From positions 1 through 64,000 of the forward strand of contig NZ_JAJUBC010000031.1 in the NCBI RefSeq assembly GCF_028683095.1: DNA of 64,000 nt, read 5' to 3'. Origin of the DNA: Enterovibrio gelatinilyticus (GTDB lineage Bacteria; Pseudomonadota; Gammaproteobacteria; Enterobacterales; Vibrionaceae). The notes under the pieces are model-generated. The model searched no databases. It had not been told where the DNA came from and was given only the letters and a program-made list of their open reading frames with translations. Below, in pieces: positions 1 to 10,231 of this stretch; the stretch's first letter is position 1, and every line of letters starts with the position of its first letter. A program made the position numbers and the translations under genes.

Positions 1-59
1 GCCGTACTGAGTGGGCTGCTTGTTCCGTGTGGAGCAGGTCGCCGTGTCAGTGAGGTCGC

Positions 60-87
60 ATTATAGGGAGGCTTGAGATCTTGGCAA
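60..87 (-). promoter_or_regulatory. rRNA-operon-type promoter facing left out of the window
   Basis: Read on the minus strand this is TTGCCA (82-87), a 16-bp spacer and TATAAT (60-65), followed by a GC-rich discriminator (GCGACC). That combination of a near-consensus -35 and -10 with a GC-rich start region is typical of stringently controlled rRNA promoters, and an A/T-rich tract lies upstream around 92-118. No coding sequence is visible from 1 to 235. In related genomes an rrn operon sits beside yrdA, so I infer that a 16S-23S-5S operon starts just left of the window; the rRNA itself is not seen. Confidence 0.75.
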
Positions 88-235
88 GGCTTTTTGCATG
101 GTTTTTTGCGAAAAACAGCGCGTTCGTTCAGCAATTAACCAAACCGAGCTACTTACATGAAACATTGGTGATGAATTGCACTATTTTTCTCATCCATATA
201 GGCTTGAATTCAAATAATCCTTAAGGGCATAACAA

Positions 236-775
236 ATGCAATCAGTACTTCGAAGTTATAAGGGTGTCTTTCCTAATGTTGGAGAGCGTGTATATCTAGA
301 CCCATCATCTGTGATGGTTGGAGACATTACCTTAGGTGATGATGTGAGTATTTGGCCTTTAGTCGCTGCTCGCGGTGACGTTAACCACATCATTATTGGT
401 GACCGATCTAATGTGCAAGATGGTTCAGTCTTGCATGTCACCCATAAAAACAAGGACAACCCTGAAGGCTATCCTCTAATTATCGGTAAAGACGTTACCG
501 TGGGTCATAAGGTCATGCTGCATGGCTGCGTTATTGGCGATCGTGTATTGGTTGGAATGGGTGCCATCGTTTTAGACGGTGCCATCATTGAAGACGAAGT
601 AATGATTGGAGCAGGCAGTCTCGTTCCACCGGGAAAACGACTAGAGTCGGGATATCTCTATGTGGGAAGCCCTGTAAAGCAAGCTCGACCGCTGAAAGAA
701 GCCGAGCGTGCATTTTTACAGAAATCATCGGATAACTATGTTGCGACTAAGAACGACTACCTTGCCGAAGGTTAA
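236..775 (+). CDS. yrdA: Gamma-class carbonic anhydrase family protein (YrdA-like)
   Basis: A 179-residue left-handed beta-helix (hexapeptide repeat) protein. Repeats such as VSIW, VTVG and VLVGMGA run through most of the chain. H70, H91 and H96 fall where gamma carbonic anhydrases bind their metal. E. coli YrdA and its relatives have this fold, but carbonic anhydrase activity is not proven for all of them, so the enzyme label is family-based. The ATG is preceded by an AAGG-type ribosome site. The gene faces the outward rrn promoter on its left and converges with yrdB on its right, where the two stop codons overlap. Confidence 0.88.
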   Translation: MQSVLRSYKGVFPNVGERVYLDPSSVMVGDITLGDDVSIWPLVAARGDVNHIIIGDRSNVQDGSVLHVTHKNKDNPEGYPLIIGKDVTVGHKVMLHGCVIGDRVLVGMGAIVLDGAIIEDEVMIGAGSLVPPGKRLESGYLYVGSPVKQARPLKEAERAFLQKSSDNYVATKNDYLAEG

Positions 776-1035
776 CGAACCCAGATTTCACCTTGGTCAT
801 TGAAGTTTTCTTCCTCAATGGCTTCTTCTGCAAGATCTTCGAAGTCAAAGCGGTGCTGGTCAAAAGCAGCCAGTATCGCTTCTTCTACTACTAATGCTTC
901 ATGTTGACGCTTTCGAATATCATCTATCGATACATAGCAAACAATTAGCGCCCCTGACTGCTGAGCATGAAAACAAACGGCATGTTTGTCTTTATCTATG
1001 TCTTGATGATCAGGAAATATAATAGTTTGATTCAT
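772..1035 (-). CDS. yrdB: DUF1488 family protein (YrdB-like)
   Basis: An acidic 87-residue protein of the DUF1488 family. Its function is unknown. It has no signal peptide or membrane segment and ends in an acidic stretch rich in Glu and Asp. It begins 2 bases after the aroE stop and is the last gene of the apparent tsaC-hemF-aroE-yrdB unit; E. coli has the same aroE-yrdB neighbourhood. Its stop codon overlaps that of the convergent yrdA by 4 bases. Confidence 0.8.
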   Translation of the reverse strand: MNQTIIFPDHQDIDKDKHAVCFHAQQSGALIVCYVSIDDIRKRQHEALVVEEAILAAFDQHRFDFEDLAEEAIEEENFNDQGEIWVR

Positions 1036-1037
1036 AG

Positions 1038-1859
1038 TTATTCAGCCAAGTTACGGCGAAGCTCCCTTAGCACCTGACCTGTTCCCGGCCGGATGCCACG
1101 CCAGATAGTAAAACTTTCCGCAGCTTGCCCTACCAACATACCCAAGCCATCAATCACACGGATAGCACCCTGCTCTTTCGCCCATTGATTACTGCTAGTG
1201 AGGCCAGAGCCATACACCATGTCATACACAGTGCTATCTGAGTGAATAACCGTAGCCGGAATGTTCGGATGATCACCCGATAAGCTGGCAGACGTCGAAT
1301 TAATGACAATATCAAACTCAACGTTACCCAAAGCATCAAAGGATGAAGCAGATACATTTCCGTATTCAGAAAACAAAGAAGCCAGCGTTTCAGCTTTGCT
1401 AACCGTTCGATTGGCAATCACTAACGTATTGGGGGTGTGCTTAAGTAAAGGAAGCACCACACCGCGCGCAGCACCTCCCGCGCCGAGCAAGAGGATGTTA
1501 GCGCCCTCTAACTGCACATGATGGTTTAGAAGATCCTGAACGAGGCCTTCTCCATCGGTGTTATCACCAAGAATGCCGCCATCGTCCAGCTTTTTAAGCG
1601 TATTAACCGCGCCGGCTAAACGAGCGCGCTCGGTAAGCATCGTCGCCATCGCATATGCATCTTCTTTGAATGGAACAGTGACATTGCAGCCACGACCACC
1701 GTCAGCAAAAAACGCATCCATGGCTTCATTGAAGCCGCCAATAGGGGCTTGCAAGGTTTCATATGACATTGTTTGCCCTGTCTGACGTGCAAACAAGGTG
1801 TGTATAAAAGGGGACTTGCTGTGTGAAATCGGATTACCGACAACGACGTATTTATCCAT
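1038..1859 (-). CDS. aroE: Shikimate dehydrogenase (NADP+)
   Basis: Reduces 3-dehydroshikimate to shikimate with NADPH, the fourth step of the chorismate pathway. The 273 residues match the usual AroE length. The N-terminal substrate domain carries the ISHSKSP motif (11-17) and the catalytic pair K65 (in NVTVPFK) and D102 (in NTDGEG). The C-terminal half has a Rossmann dinucleotide loop GAGGAARG at about 126-133. It follows hemF by 14 bases and precedes yrdB by 2, so co-transcription is likely. Confidence 0.97.
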   Translation of the reverse strand: MDKYVVVGNPISHSKSPFIHTLFARQTGQTMSYETLQAPIGGFNEAMDAFFADGGRGCNVTVPFKEDAYAMATMLTERARLAGAVNTLKKLDDGGILGDNTDGEGLVQDLLNHHVQLEGANILLLGAGGAARGVVLPLLKHTPNTLVIANRTVSKAETLASLFSEYGNVSASSFDALGNVEFDIVINSTSASLSGDHPNIPATVIHSDSTVYDMVYGSGLTSSNQWAKEQGAIRVIDGLGMLVGQAAESFTIWRGIRPGTGQVLRELRRNLAE

Positions 1860-1873
1860 CTACCTACTAAGCC

Positions 1874-2803
<930 letters not shown>

Positions 2804-2821
2804 TTAATCCGATGTTTTTAC

Positions 2822-3394
2822 TTAACCTTGTCGAAGCACCTTACCAGAACGTGCATCGCGGATCTCGGTCGGCCTCTCAAGACCACCCGTTTTTCCCTCT
2901 AAAATACAAGCAACACGGTCGCCAAGTTGTGCTTCGACTTCTTCCACTGAGCGACACGGCTCTTCACCGCTCAAATTCGCACTGGTCGATGTAATCGGCT
3001 TACCATAGGCAGCACACAGCGCTTTCACATCAGGATGGTCAGAGACACGCACCGCAACGGTATCAAAATCTCCCGTAACCCAACCCGTGATTTTCTCGCC
3101 CGCTGGCATCACCCAAGTAACAGGCCCAGGCCAACTCGCCAAAACATCCACTTTCGTTTCTTCGCTTAATTGGCTCATATCGATATACCCATCAAGCTGG
3201 AAAAGATCCGATGCAATTAAGATCAGACCTTTGGCGCGATCACGCTCTTTCACATCCAATAAGGTTTGAATTGCTTGAGCGCTATCGGGATCACACCCAA
3301 CACCAAACACACCTTCCGTCGGATAGGCAATTACATCGCCTTGAGATAAGGCTTTTACACATTGCTCCACGTTGGCCAATGTTCTTCTCCGCAT
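2822..3394 (-). CDS. tsaC: Threonylcarbamoyl-AMP synthase TsaC (YrdC/RimN)
   Basis: Makes threonylcarbamoyl-AMP from threonine, bicarbonate and ATP for the t6A37 modification of ANN-decoding tRNAs. The Sua5/YciO/YrdC fold is shown by the AYPTEGVFGVGCDP nucleotide-binding motif near the N-terminus and STSANLSG near the middle. I chose the ATG at 3394, which gives 190 residues like E. coli TsaC and has AAGAAG just upstream. An in-frame ATG at 3415 is an alternative; the longest open frame reaches 3469 but its added N-terminus is not family-like. It is first in the tsaC-hemF-aroE-yrdB cluster and diverges from purE. Confidence 0.93.
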   Translation of the reverse strand: MRRRTLANVEQCVKALSQGDVIAYPTEGVFGVGCDPDSAQAIQTLLDVKERDRAKGLILIASDLFQLDGYIDMSQLSEETKVDVLASWPGPVTWVMPAGEKITGWVTGDFDTVAVRVSDHPDVKALCAAYGKPITSTSANLSGEEPCRSVEEVEAQLGDRVACILEGKTGGLERPTEIRDARSGKVLRQG

Positions 3395-3524
3395 TTTCTT
3401 CTTACGCTTTTGCATACTATGACCAATTAGGCATGGCAGACTCAACGTTTTTGTCACACTTCGAAACACACTCTCGAAATTCGTATTGCGGGTAAAAACA
3501 CCCTCTTTACGATGAAATGCATCG

Positions 3525-3562
3525 ACGCAAACGTTTTCCTTGTGATTTATAACCGATATAAT
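3525..3562 (+). promoter_or_regulatory. purEK promoter with PurR operator
   Basis: ACGCAAACGTTTTCCT at 3525-3540 fits the PurR consensus ACGCAAACGTTTTCNT exactly. A consensus -10 TATAAT follows at 3557-3562, 60 bases before the purE start; the -35 position (TTTTCC) lies inside the operator. This is the classical layout in which PurR bound to hypoxanthine or guanine blocks RNA polymerase at purEK. The site is read directly from the sequence; regulation by PurR is inferred from enterobacterial and Vibrio knowledge. Confidence 0.85.
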
Positions 3563-3621
3563 GACGCCGAATTTCTCGTCGTAATGACGTTCGCGAGTAC
3601 ATGGCAGTTACAGGAGCAGTT

Positions 3622-4107
3622 ATGAAAGTCGGCATCATCATGGGTTCAAAATCAGATTGGCCAACCATGAAAAACGCAGCAGACATGCTTGAGCATTTCG
3701 GCATCGCGTATGAAACAAAAGTGGTTTCCGCACACAGAACCCCTCAATTGCTTGCAGAATACGCCAGCAATGCTGCTTCTCAAGGTATCAAAGTCATCAT
3801 CGCTGGTGCGGGTGGCGCAGCACACCTTCCTGGAATGACGGCAGCGTTCACTAGCCTTCCTGTTTTGGGGGTTCCTGTGCAATCAAAAGCCCTCAAAGGC
3901 ATGGATTCTTTATTGTCTATTGTACAAATGCCAAAAGGCGTTGCTGTTGGCACACTTGCCATTGGCGATGCAGGCGCTGCAAATGCAGGCTTACTCGCTG
4001 CACAAATTCTTGCAACGAGTGATGACGACCTGCTAGCTAAAATCGACACCTTCCGTCAGAACCAAACCGACACAGTGTTGGCACACCCAGACCCATCGGT
4101 AGAGTAA
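3622..4107 (+). CDS. purE: N5-carboxyaminoimidazole ribonucleotide mutase
   Basis: Converts N5-CAIR to CAIR in de novo purine synthesis, directly after PurK. The 161 residues show the class I PurE signatures: [10 protein letters not shown] at the N-terminus, SAHRTPQ, the glycine-rich [11 protein letters not shown] block and LGVPVQS. I start at the ATG at 3622, which has AGGAG five bases upstream and gives the usual length; an upstream in-frame ATG at 3601 would add seven atypical residues. purK follows after 2 bases. Confidence 0.96.
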   Translation: MKVGIIMGSKSDWPTMKNAADMLEHFGIAYETKVVSAHRTPQLLAEYASNAASQGIKVIIAGAGGAAHLPGMTAAFTSLPVLGVPVQSKALKGMDSLLSIVQMPKGVAVGTLAIGDAGAANAGLLAAQILATSDDDLLAKIDTFRQNQTDTVLAHPDPSVE

Positions 4108-4109
4108 TC

Positions 4110-5255
4110 ATGAATGTATTGGTACTTGGCGCAGGCCAGTTAGCGCGAATGATGGCGCTTGCGGGCGCACCATTGAATCTCACCATTAGCGCTTATGATG
4201 TCCGCTCAGGCAACGTCGTTCATCCTGTGACACTGGAAGTGCTTGGTCATGGGTTAGAGAATGGCATCGCGAACGCTGACGTCATTACCGCGGAATTTGA
4301 ACATATTGCCCCCGACGTGCTTCGTCTTTGCCAAGACAGCGGAAAATTCTACCCGGGAGAAGAAGCCATTTTAACGGGTGGCGATCGCCGTAAAGAGAAA
4401 TCCCTGCTGGACAAAGCTGGCGTTAACAACGCGCGATACCAAGTCATCGAAAATCGCGCTGATTTTGATAACGCCATTGAACGCATTGGTTTGCCGATGA
4501 TTTTGAAAAGTGCGCTGGACGGGTATGACGGTAAAGGTCAGTGGCGGCTTAAATCATCCGAGCAAACAGATGAAATATGGCAAGACATCGAAGTCTTCCT
4601 TGCCGCGTCCCATCAAGCTGACCGTCAATGCGTTATCGCAGAAGAGTTTGTTCGCTTTGATCGCGAAGTATCCTTGATTGGCGCTCGTGGACAAGATGGC
4701 AGCCTTGCTATCTATCCCCTCACAGAAAACATTCACACTGATGGCATTCTGAGTGTGTCCGTTTCAGCCAACGAGAACGCTACCTTACAAGCACAAGCTG
4801 AATCGATGTTTGATGCAGTCGCATCCGCGCTTGATTACATTGGTGTATTGGCGATTGAGTTCTTTGATGTAAATGGCACGCTAATGGTGAATGAAATCGC
4901 ACCTCGCGTTCACAATTCAGGCCATTGGACACAACAAGGCGCCGATGTTTGCCAATTTGAAAACCACCTTCGCGCCGTGTGCGGGTTGCCATTAGGCAGC
5001 GCAAAACGCGTTCGTCCGACAGCAATGATTAATATTATTGGTGAAGTGACAGTGCCAAACAGCATCATGCCTTTAGCTCACGTGCATTGGTATGACAAAG
5101 CCCCAAGACCTGGCCGAAAAATTGGTCACATCAACGTCTGTGCCAGTTCGCAAAGCGAACTTGGAGAGCATTTAACAACACTCTCTACGCATTTGTCTGG
5201 TGATGAGTTCCCAGCGTTGTTGGAAGCGGCTGATAAACTCAATCAACCACTGTAA
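4110..5255 (+). CDS. purK: N5-carboxyaminoimidazole ribonucleotide synthase
   Basis: An ATP-grasp enzyme that carboxylates AIR with bicarbonate and ATP to give N5-CAIR, the substrate of PurE. The 381-residue chain opens with the nucleotide-fold motif VLGAGQLARM, has the ATP-grasp lysine region MILKSALDGYDGKGQW, and the metal-binding NEIAPRVHNSGHWT block near residue 270. It starts 2 bases after purE and ends before a bidirectional terminator, so purEK form a two-gene operon. Confidence 0.96.
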   Translation: MNVLVLGAGQLARMMALAGAPLNLTISAYDVRSGNVVHPVTLEVLGHGLENGIANADVITAEFEHIAPDVLRLCQDSGKFYPGEEAILTGGDRRKEKSLLDKAGVNNARYQVIENRADFDNAIERIGLPMILKSALDGYDGKGQWRLKSSEQTDEIWQDIEVFLAASHQADRQCVIAEEFVRFDREVSLIGARGQDGSLAIYPLTENIHTDGILSVSVSANENATLQAQAESMFDAVASALDYIGVLAIEFFDVNGTLMVNEIAPRVHNSGHWTQQGADVCQFENHLRAVCGLPLGSAKRVRPTAMINIIGEVTVPNSIMPLAHVHWYDKAPRPGRKIGHINVCASSQSELGEHLTTLSTHLSGDEFPALLEAADKLNQPL

Positions 5256-5269
5256 TCCCGTTTCGATAC

Positions 5270-5297
5270 AAAAAAAGCCGCAAATGCGGCTTTTTTT
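5270..5297. terminator. Bidirectional intrinsic terminator between purK and yrdD
   Basis: A 6-bp GC-containing stem (AGCCGC / GCGGCT, loop AAAT) is flanked by a run of A on the left and seven T on the right, so it can end transcription from both convergent units (purEK and the yrdD cluster). Confidence 0.9.
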
Positions 5298-5326
5298 GTC
5301 TGAGCATTTTATCTGAGAGCCAACCA

Positions 5327-5890
5327 TCAACCTTGTTTATGCTGACACTTCTTACTCGCACACACCTTCACCATACCTGCAGCGGTTTGCTTCTCTAATA
5401 ACAACGCAAAACCACACGCTTCGCAGCTTCCTTTTAATGGCTTAAGGTTCACAGCAAACTTACACTTAGGGTACGCATCGCAAGCGTAAAACGCTTTACC
5501 AAAACGCGATTTTTTCTCGTGGAGTTGGCCTTTGCCACATTCAGGGCAAGAGACTTCAACACCTTCACTGACAGGCTCTTGGTCGCGTTTTTCAATATGT
5601 TGACACTCTGGATATGCAGAACAACCAATGAACATACCAAACCGCCCTTGGCGAAGCACCAATTCACTGCCGCATTCAGGGCAAGGTAATCCCAACTCTT
5701 TCACCACATGACCATCATTGTGATGCAGCGATTCAACAAAATCACAGGCTGGGTAACCCGTACACGCCTTAAATGGGCCACGTTTGCTGTGTTTAATAAC
5801 AAGAACGCTGCCACATTGAGGACAGCGTTCTTCTTGTTCTAGTGCATGTTCGTGCGCACTAAATAGCGATTCGTCAATTTTTCCAGCCAA
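5327..5890 (-). CDS. yrdD: Topoisomerase-type C4 zinc-finger protein (YrdD-like)
   Basis: A 187-residue protein made almost entirely of four C4 zinc ribbons like those at the C-terminus of topoisomerase I: C23-C26-C43-C49, C70-C73-C90-C96, C115-C118-C137-C143 and C156-C159-C177-C182. Each carries the aromatic-Gly and YPxC pattern, the last being the most divergent. It has no topoisomerase catalytic domain. Nucleic acid binding is likely; the biological role is unknown. It is the last gene of the LysM-dprA-smg-yrdD run, 35 bases after smg. Confidence 0.88.
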   Translation of the reverse strand: MAGKIDESLFSAHEHALEQEERCPQCGSVLVIKHSKRGPFKACTGYPACDFVESLHHNDGHVVKELGLPCPECGSELVLRQGRFGMFIGCSAYPECQHIEKRDQEPVSEGVEVSCPECGKGQLHEKKSRFGKAFYACDAYPKCKFAVNLKPLKGSCEACGFALLLEKQTAAGMVKVCASKKCQHKQG

Positions 5891-5925
5891 AACTGATTAG
5901 CCTCAACAACTTATGGGTGAGCACC

Positions 5926-6402
5926 TTAGTGAAGGTACTCGTCTTCTGCTGTGCTGTAGAGCAGGTCTTCCATCTGGTCGTACGCGCGCTCGTTTCCAGG
6001 CACATTAAACAATACCATCAAGATCACCCACTTGAGATCTTCCAGTACAAACTCTAGCGTTTCCAGCTCCATGACACGATCAATAACCATTTCACGTGTT
6101 TCCGGGCTAAGCACACTGATTTGTTCGAGGAAAATAAGGAAGCCTCGGCTCTCTGTATCCAGACGATCCATTTCATTTGGCGTAAAGATACGCATGGACG
6201 TCAACGCACTCCCTGTTAAGTAAGGAGATTTGTCGGCATCTTGAAGTAGCGCCAGCTTCTCAAGCCAATTTAACGCTTTATATATATCTTCCTGATGAAA
6301 CCCTGCTCTGGAGAGTTCATCAGCCAATTCGTCCTGATCTACCAGCAACTCCACATCACTATGGATGTAAGTTTCAAACAGGTACATTAAGATGTCCATC
6401 AT
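5926..6402 (-). CDS. smg: Smg family protein (DUF494)
   Basis: A 158-residue acidic, mostly helical protein of the Smg/DUF494 family, always found near dprA and of unknown molecular function. The N-terminus reads [16 protein letters not shown], matching the family start, and the ATG at 6402 has a strong GAGGAGGGG site upstream. The longer open frame to 6534 is only the opposite frame of dprA. The start lies 2 bases after the dprA stop, so the two are translated from one message. Confidence 0.92.
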   Translation of the reverse strand: MMDILMYLFETYIHSDVELLVDQDELADELSRAGFHQEDIYKALNWLEKLALLQDADKSPYLTGSALTSMRIFTPNEMDRLDTESRGFLIFLEQISVLSPETREMVIDRVMELETLEFVLEDLKWVILMVLFNVPGNERAYDQMEDLLYSTAEDEYLH

Positions 6403-6404
6403 GG

Positions 6405-7505
6405 CTATCCCCTCCTCGCTCTGACATAGCCACCGGGTACCGCCGAAACAAGCCCCAGTAACTCTAGTTCTAACAACTTCATCATGATTTCGTGAACGGG
6501 CTGATCGCAGATCTCTGCTAGCACATCGACACACCTTGCTTCATTTCCTACGTTAGCCAACACTTCAGGAAATGGCAATTCTTCTTGCGAAACTTGAGCT
6601 GGCGTTATGTCTAACTGGTGGTTTATTGCACAACCCGCCAGCGTTCCCACCTGCTCTAATATTTCCTCAACAGACTCGACCAAAAACGCACCTTGCTTAA
6701 TAAGGCCATTGCTGCCTTTAGCATAAGGGTTATGAATGGAGCCTGGCAAAGCAAATACGTCACGCCCCTGCTCTAACGCTAGACGCGCGGTGATCAATGA
6801 GCCGCTTTTCATGGCAGCTTCGACAACCAGCACGCCAGTAGATAGACCGCTGATAATTCGATTTCTTCTCGGAAAAAATGCAGGTTTTGGTGGTGACCAC
6901 GGCCAAAGCTCTGACACCAGCGCACCTGTCGATATGACATCTTCAGCCAAATCACGATGGCGAGCAGGGTACACTCTTTCAAGCCCAGAGCCTAATACCG
7001 CAATAGTACGACCGCCGCCATCGAGTGCGCCGCGATGGGCTCGACCATCTATCCCCAATGCCAAACCACTGGTGACAACCACGTCATGCTTGACCAGCGA
7101 AAGAGCAAAGTCATGCGCCATCGCCAAACCCTCAGCGCTGGCATCTCGGCTACCAACAATTGCGATTTGCGGTAATGACAAGACTTCTGGTTTCCCTTGC
7201 ACAAAAAGGAGCGGCGGTGAACCAGGGATCTGCTTGAGAAGGTAAGGATATCGACTATCGGTAAGGCTAATGATGTGATTATCTTCGGCTTCACACCACG
7301 TCATACACTTGTCGATAACCGACCTATCAGGGAACCTAAGCGCCTGTATTTGTGCTGGCTTGAGCCCTAGTGTCGATAACGTCATGTCATCAAGTGCAAT
7401 GAGTTTTTCTGGCGGGTATTTACTGATTATCTTACTGACGGCAGTGCCGCCAAGCCTTGGTACAGCAGCAAGCCGCAACCAAGACTCAAGCGAAGCATCC
7501 ACCAT
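6405..7505 (-). CDS. dprA: DNA processing protein DprA (Smf)
   Basis: Binds incoming single-stranded DNA and loads RecA during natural transformation. The 366-residue protein has a helical N-terminal region, a central Rossmann-like domain with [13 protein letters not shown] and [16 protein letters not shown], the [16 protein letters not shown] motif, the [11 protein letters not shown] block, and a C-terminal winged-helix (DML1-like) domain from about residue 300. The start overlaps the stop of the LysM gene by one base (TAATG). With comM at 22538 it shows that part of the transformation machinery is present. Confidence 0.95.
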   Translation of the reverse strand: MVDASLESWLRLAAVPRLGGTAVSKIISKYPPEKLIALDDMTLSTLGLKPAQIQALRFPDRSVIDKCMTWCEAEDNHIISLTDSRYPYLLKQIPGSPPLLFVQGKPEVLSLPQIAIVGSRDASAEGLAMAHDFALSLVKHDVVVTSGLALGIDGRAHRGALDGGGRTIAVLGSGLERVYPARHRDLAEDVISTGALVSELWPWSPPKPAFFPRRNRIISGLSTGVLVVEAAMKSGSLITARLALEQGRDVFALPGSIHNPYAKGSNGLIKQGAFLVESVEEILEQVGTLAGCAINHQLDITPAQVSQEELPFPEVLANVGNEARCVDVLAEICDQPVHEIMMKLLELELLGLVSAVPGGYVRARRG

Positions 7506-8536
7506 TAGCCTTCTACAGAGATCACTGGCATCGGCGCTGAAAGAGGCTGCGCGGCATCGACGACCATTGCCAAACTAAAGTAGGGATAGCTTTTTATCAC
7601 TAATAATACGCCCACACGCTGATCAGGCAATGTGGTCTCTGCCATCACAGCATTATCAATGTCGCTGTCATAACGCATTTTTCCCTTTGTACCTTTTAAC
7701 GTTGCGCCTGGCTGCTGTACAGACAGTGCATGACCAGCATTGACACCGTCTTCTGCTCCTCTATCTACAACAACAATTTGTTTCAAGCCCACATACTTAC
7801 TGCCATAAAGGTGCCCAACCAAGTTGCCCTCTAACGCAGCTGGAGCCGCTTGTGGATGAAACACATTCCCGGTTTTTTCACCCAATGCAGGCAACAGAAT
7901 GTCGTTCGGCTTCACTTCCTGAGACTGCTTGACCAATTTAAACTCGGACATCTCATCCAGCGCTCGAACTAACTTGGCTTCGGCAACTTTCTTCAGGCTA
8001 AATACTCTGATGATTTGTTCGTTATCGAGACGCTCGAACTTTGTCACGGTGCGATACACAAACCAATTTTCGGTTTCAACCGACGCATCAATATAGAACG
8101 GCGTGCGCTTAGAAATGTAGCTCCAGCCCTCCTGACTGCCTAAAACACGGGGAGCCAAGCTAAGTTCCGCCTCGCTAATTAAAGTATCAAACGTCAAATA
8201 CTGCTTAAAGACCGACTGTGACGTGGCACTCACGGGAAGCTGATCGACAAGCCGAGAGCCCGAACTCAGCGACAACGTGGGCTTGCCTGATGCCCAATTC
8301 AAACGCAGAACATCCCCAGGATAAATCAGGTGAGGGTTTTCAATATCTGGGTTTTGTTTCCACAACTTAGGCCATTGCCATGGGTTAGACAGATAAATAC
8401 CTGCAATATCCCACAAGGTATCTCCTTTGCGAACGGTATAAGATGAAGGCGCATCTTTCGCAACCTCAATACTTGCCGCCATCGCAGTTGCTGACAACAA
8501 ACCGGCAATACAGAATGTGATTAGCTTTTTAAACAT
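7505..8536 (-). CDS. Exported LysM-domain protein
   Basis: A 343-residue exported protein. Residues 1-20 are a signal peptide ending ATAMA. A LysM peptidoglycan-binding domain follows at about 33-80 (YTVRKGDTLWDIAGIYL, then PHLIYPGDVLRL). The remaining 260 residues have no motif I recognise; they are rich in short beta-prone stretches. LysM proteins in this place, directly upstream of dprA and divergent from def, are typical of Vibrionaceae. A cell-wall-associated periplasmic or outer-membrane role is inferred. It is first in the LysM-dprA-smg-yrdD operon. Confidence 0.85.
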   Translation of the reverse strand: MFKKLITFCIAGLLSATAMAASIEVAKDAPSSYTVRKGDTLWDIAGIYLSNPWQWPKLWKQNPDIENPHLIYPGDVLRLNWASGKPTLSLSSGSRLVDQLPVSATSQSVFKQYLTFDTLISEAELSLAPRVLGSQEGWSYISKRTPFYIDASVETENWFVYRTVTKFERLDNEQIIRVFSLKKVAEAKLVRALDEMSEFKLVKQSQEVKPNDILLPALGEKTGNVFHPQAAPAALEGNLVGHLYGSKYVGLKQIVVVDRGAEDGVNAGHALSVQQPGATLKGTKGKMRYDSDIDNAVMAETTLPDQRVGVLLVIKSYPYFSLAMVVDAAQPLSAPMPVISVEG

Positions 8537-8655
8537 CCCTTGTCTCCAAAAGCATACTTTCGTTTGGATGCTGTCATTTGAAACGCAAAATGTCTAGAAT
8601 TAGCCCAATTACCAAAGCCGGATACGGCGCAGTTCAATAAATTTAAGAGACGTTT

Positions 8656-9168
8656 ATGAGTGTATTACAGGTTTTGACCTTCCCGGACGATCGCCTACGC
8701 ACGGTGGCGAAACCGGTTGAAAGCGTCACACCAGAGATTCTAAAAATTGTCGATGACATGTTAGAAACCATGTACGACGAAGAAGGCATTGGCCTAGCAG
8801 CGACGCAAGTTGATGTTCATCAACGTATTGTCGTGATCGATATCTCTGATTCTCGTGATGAACCAATGGTCCTGATCAACCCAGAGATCACGGACAAACG
8901 TGGTGAAGACGGTATCGAAGAGGGCTGTTTGTCTGTCCCAGGTGCACGTGCTCTTGTTGCTCGCGCATCAGAGGTCACGGTGAAAGCCTTAGACCGCGAT
9001 GGCAAAGAATTCCAATTCGACGCTGACGATCTGCTGGCGATTTGTGTTCAACACGAATTAGACCACCTTGAAGGCAAACTGTTTGTTGATTACCTGTCGC
9101 CGCTCAAGCAACAGCGCATCAAACAAAAGCTCGAAAAAATCAAACGCGCTAACGAAAAAGTCAGCTGA
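8656..9168 (+). CDS. def: Peptide deformylase
   Basis: Removes the N-formyl group from nascent proteins. The 170-residue chain shows all three metal-site motifs: GIGLAATQ (44-51), EGCLS (89-93, metal ligand C91) and HELDH (133-137, with two His ligands and the catalytic Glu). Length and motifs are those of type I deformylases. It is divergent from the LysM gene and is followed closely by fmt, whose TTG start lies 7 bases after the def stop. Confidence 0.97.
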   Translation: MSVLQVLTFPDDRLRTVAKPVESVTPEILKIVDDMLETMYDEEGIGLAATQVDVHQRIVVIDISDSRDEPMVLINPEITDKRGEDGIEEGCLSVPGARALVARASEVTVKALDRDGKEFQFDADDLLAICVQHELDHLEGKLFVDYLSPLKQQRIKQKLEKIKRANEKVS

Positions 9169-9175
9169 GGTTTCC

Positions 9176-10132
9176 TTGAGCCAATCACTACGTATTGTAT
9201 TTGCCGGTACGCCGGACTTCGCCGCCCGTCACATGGCGGCGTTGTTGTCTTCGCACCATGACGTGGTTGCTGTTTATTCACAGCCAGACCGCCCAGCAGG
9301 GCGCGGCAAGAAATTGACCGCAAGCCCAGTGAAAATGCTAGCACTTGAGCATGATATTCCTGTCTATCAGCCAGCTAGCTTGAAGTCAGAAGACGCGCAG
9401 CAAGAATTAGCCGCTATTGATGCAGATATCATGGTCGTTGTGGCTTATGGTCTACTGCTACCTAAAGCGGTGTTAGAAACCCCACGCTTAGGCTGTATTA
9501 ACGTTCACGGTTCTATTCTTCCTCGCTGGCGCGGTGCTGCACCAATCCAACGTGCCATTTGGGCGGGTGATGAAGAAACGGGTGTCACCATCATGCAGAT
9601 GGATGAAGGCCTAGATACTGGCGATATGCTGAAAATCGCAACCCTGAGCATTGATGCGAACGAAACCAGTGCCACGCTTTATGAGCGATTGGCTGAATTG
9701 GGCCCAGATGCATTAGTGAATTGCCTAGATGATATCGCTGCAGGTCGCACCATCGCTGAAAAGCAAGATGATGAGCAAGCCAACTACGCGAAGAAGCTGA
9801 GCAAAGAAGAAGCATTGGTAGATTGGACCCTGAGTGCCGTTGAGCTTGAGCGCTGCGTTCGCGCGTTTAACCCTTGGCCGATGAGTTATTTCACGCTGAC
9901 GGCGAATGACACCGAACACAATATCAAAGTGTGGGGTGCCGACGTCGACACTGAGCAAACTGACAAAGCACCAGGCACCATTCTGTCTGCGGATAAAACA
10001 GGCATTCGCGTGGCAACTGGCGATGGCGTATTACGCTTAACCTCGCTACAGCCACCAGGCAAAAAAGCCATGAGCGCAGCAGATATGCTGAACTCTCGCC
10101 GAGACTGGTTTGAACCTGGCAATACCCTTTAA
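9176..10132 (+). CDS. fmt: Methionyl-tRNA formyltransferase
   Basis: Formylates initiator Met-tRNA using 10-formyl-THF. I place the start at the TTG at 9176, which has GAGG upstream (in the def stop region) and gives 318 residues beginning [19 protein letters not shown], as in the family. The open frame reaching 9068 only reads through def. The catalytic block [17 protein letters not shown] and the C-terminal OB-like domain are both present. def and fmt are co-transcribed and act on opposite ends of the formylation cycle. Confidence 0.96.
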   Translation: MSQSLRIVFAGTPDFAARHMAALLSSHHDVVAVYSQPDRPAGRGKKLTASPVKMLALEHDIPVYQPASLKSEDAQQELAAIDADIMVVVAYGLLLPKAVLETPRLGCINVHGSILPRWRGAAPIQRAIWAGDEETGVTIMQMDEGLDTGDMLKIATLSIDANETSATLYERLAELGPDALVNCLDDIAAGRTIAEKQDDEQANYAKKLSKEEALVDWTLSAVELERCVRAFNPWPMSYFTLTANDTEHNIKVWGADVDTEQTDKAPGTILSADKTGIRVATGDGVLRLTSLQPPGKKAMSAADMLNSRRDWFEPGNTL

Positions 10133-10137
10133 TGTCA

Positions 10138-10161
10138 GAGGCCAGCTTGCTGGCCTTTTTT
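10138..10161 (+). terminator. Intrinsic terminator after fmt
   Basis: GAGGCCAGC-TTGC-type hairpin (arms GGCCAGC and GCTGGCC, tiny loop) followed by six T. It would end most def-fmt transcripts before rsmB, though some read-through into rsmB is possible as the genes share direction. Confidence 0.75.
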
Positions 10162-10231
10162 AGTCGTTAGTAACACTTTTCGTGATGCATGATATCAACA
10201 ACATGCATCACACCCTGACGAAGGTACCTTC

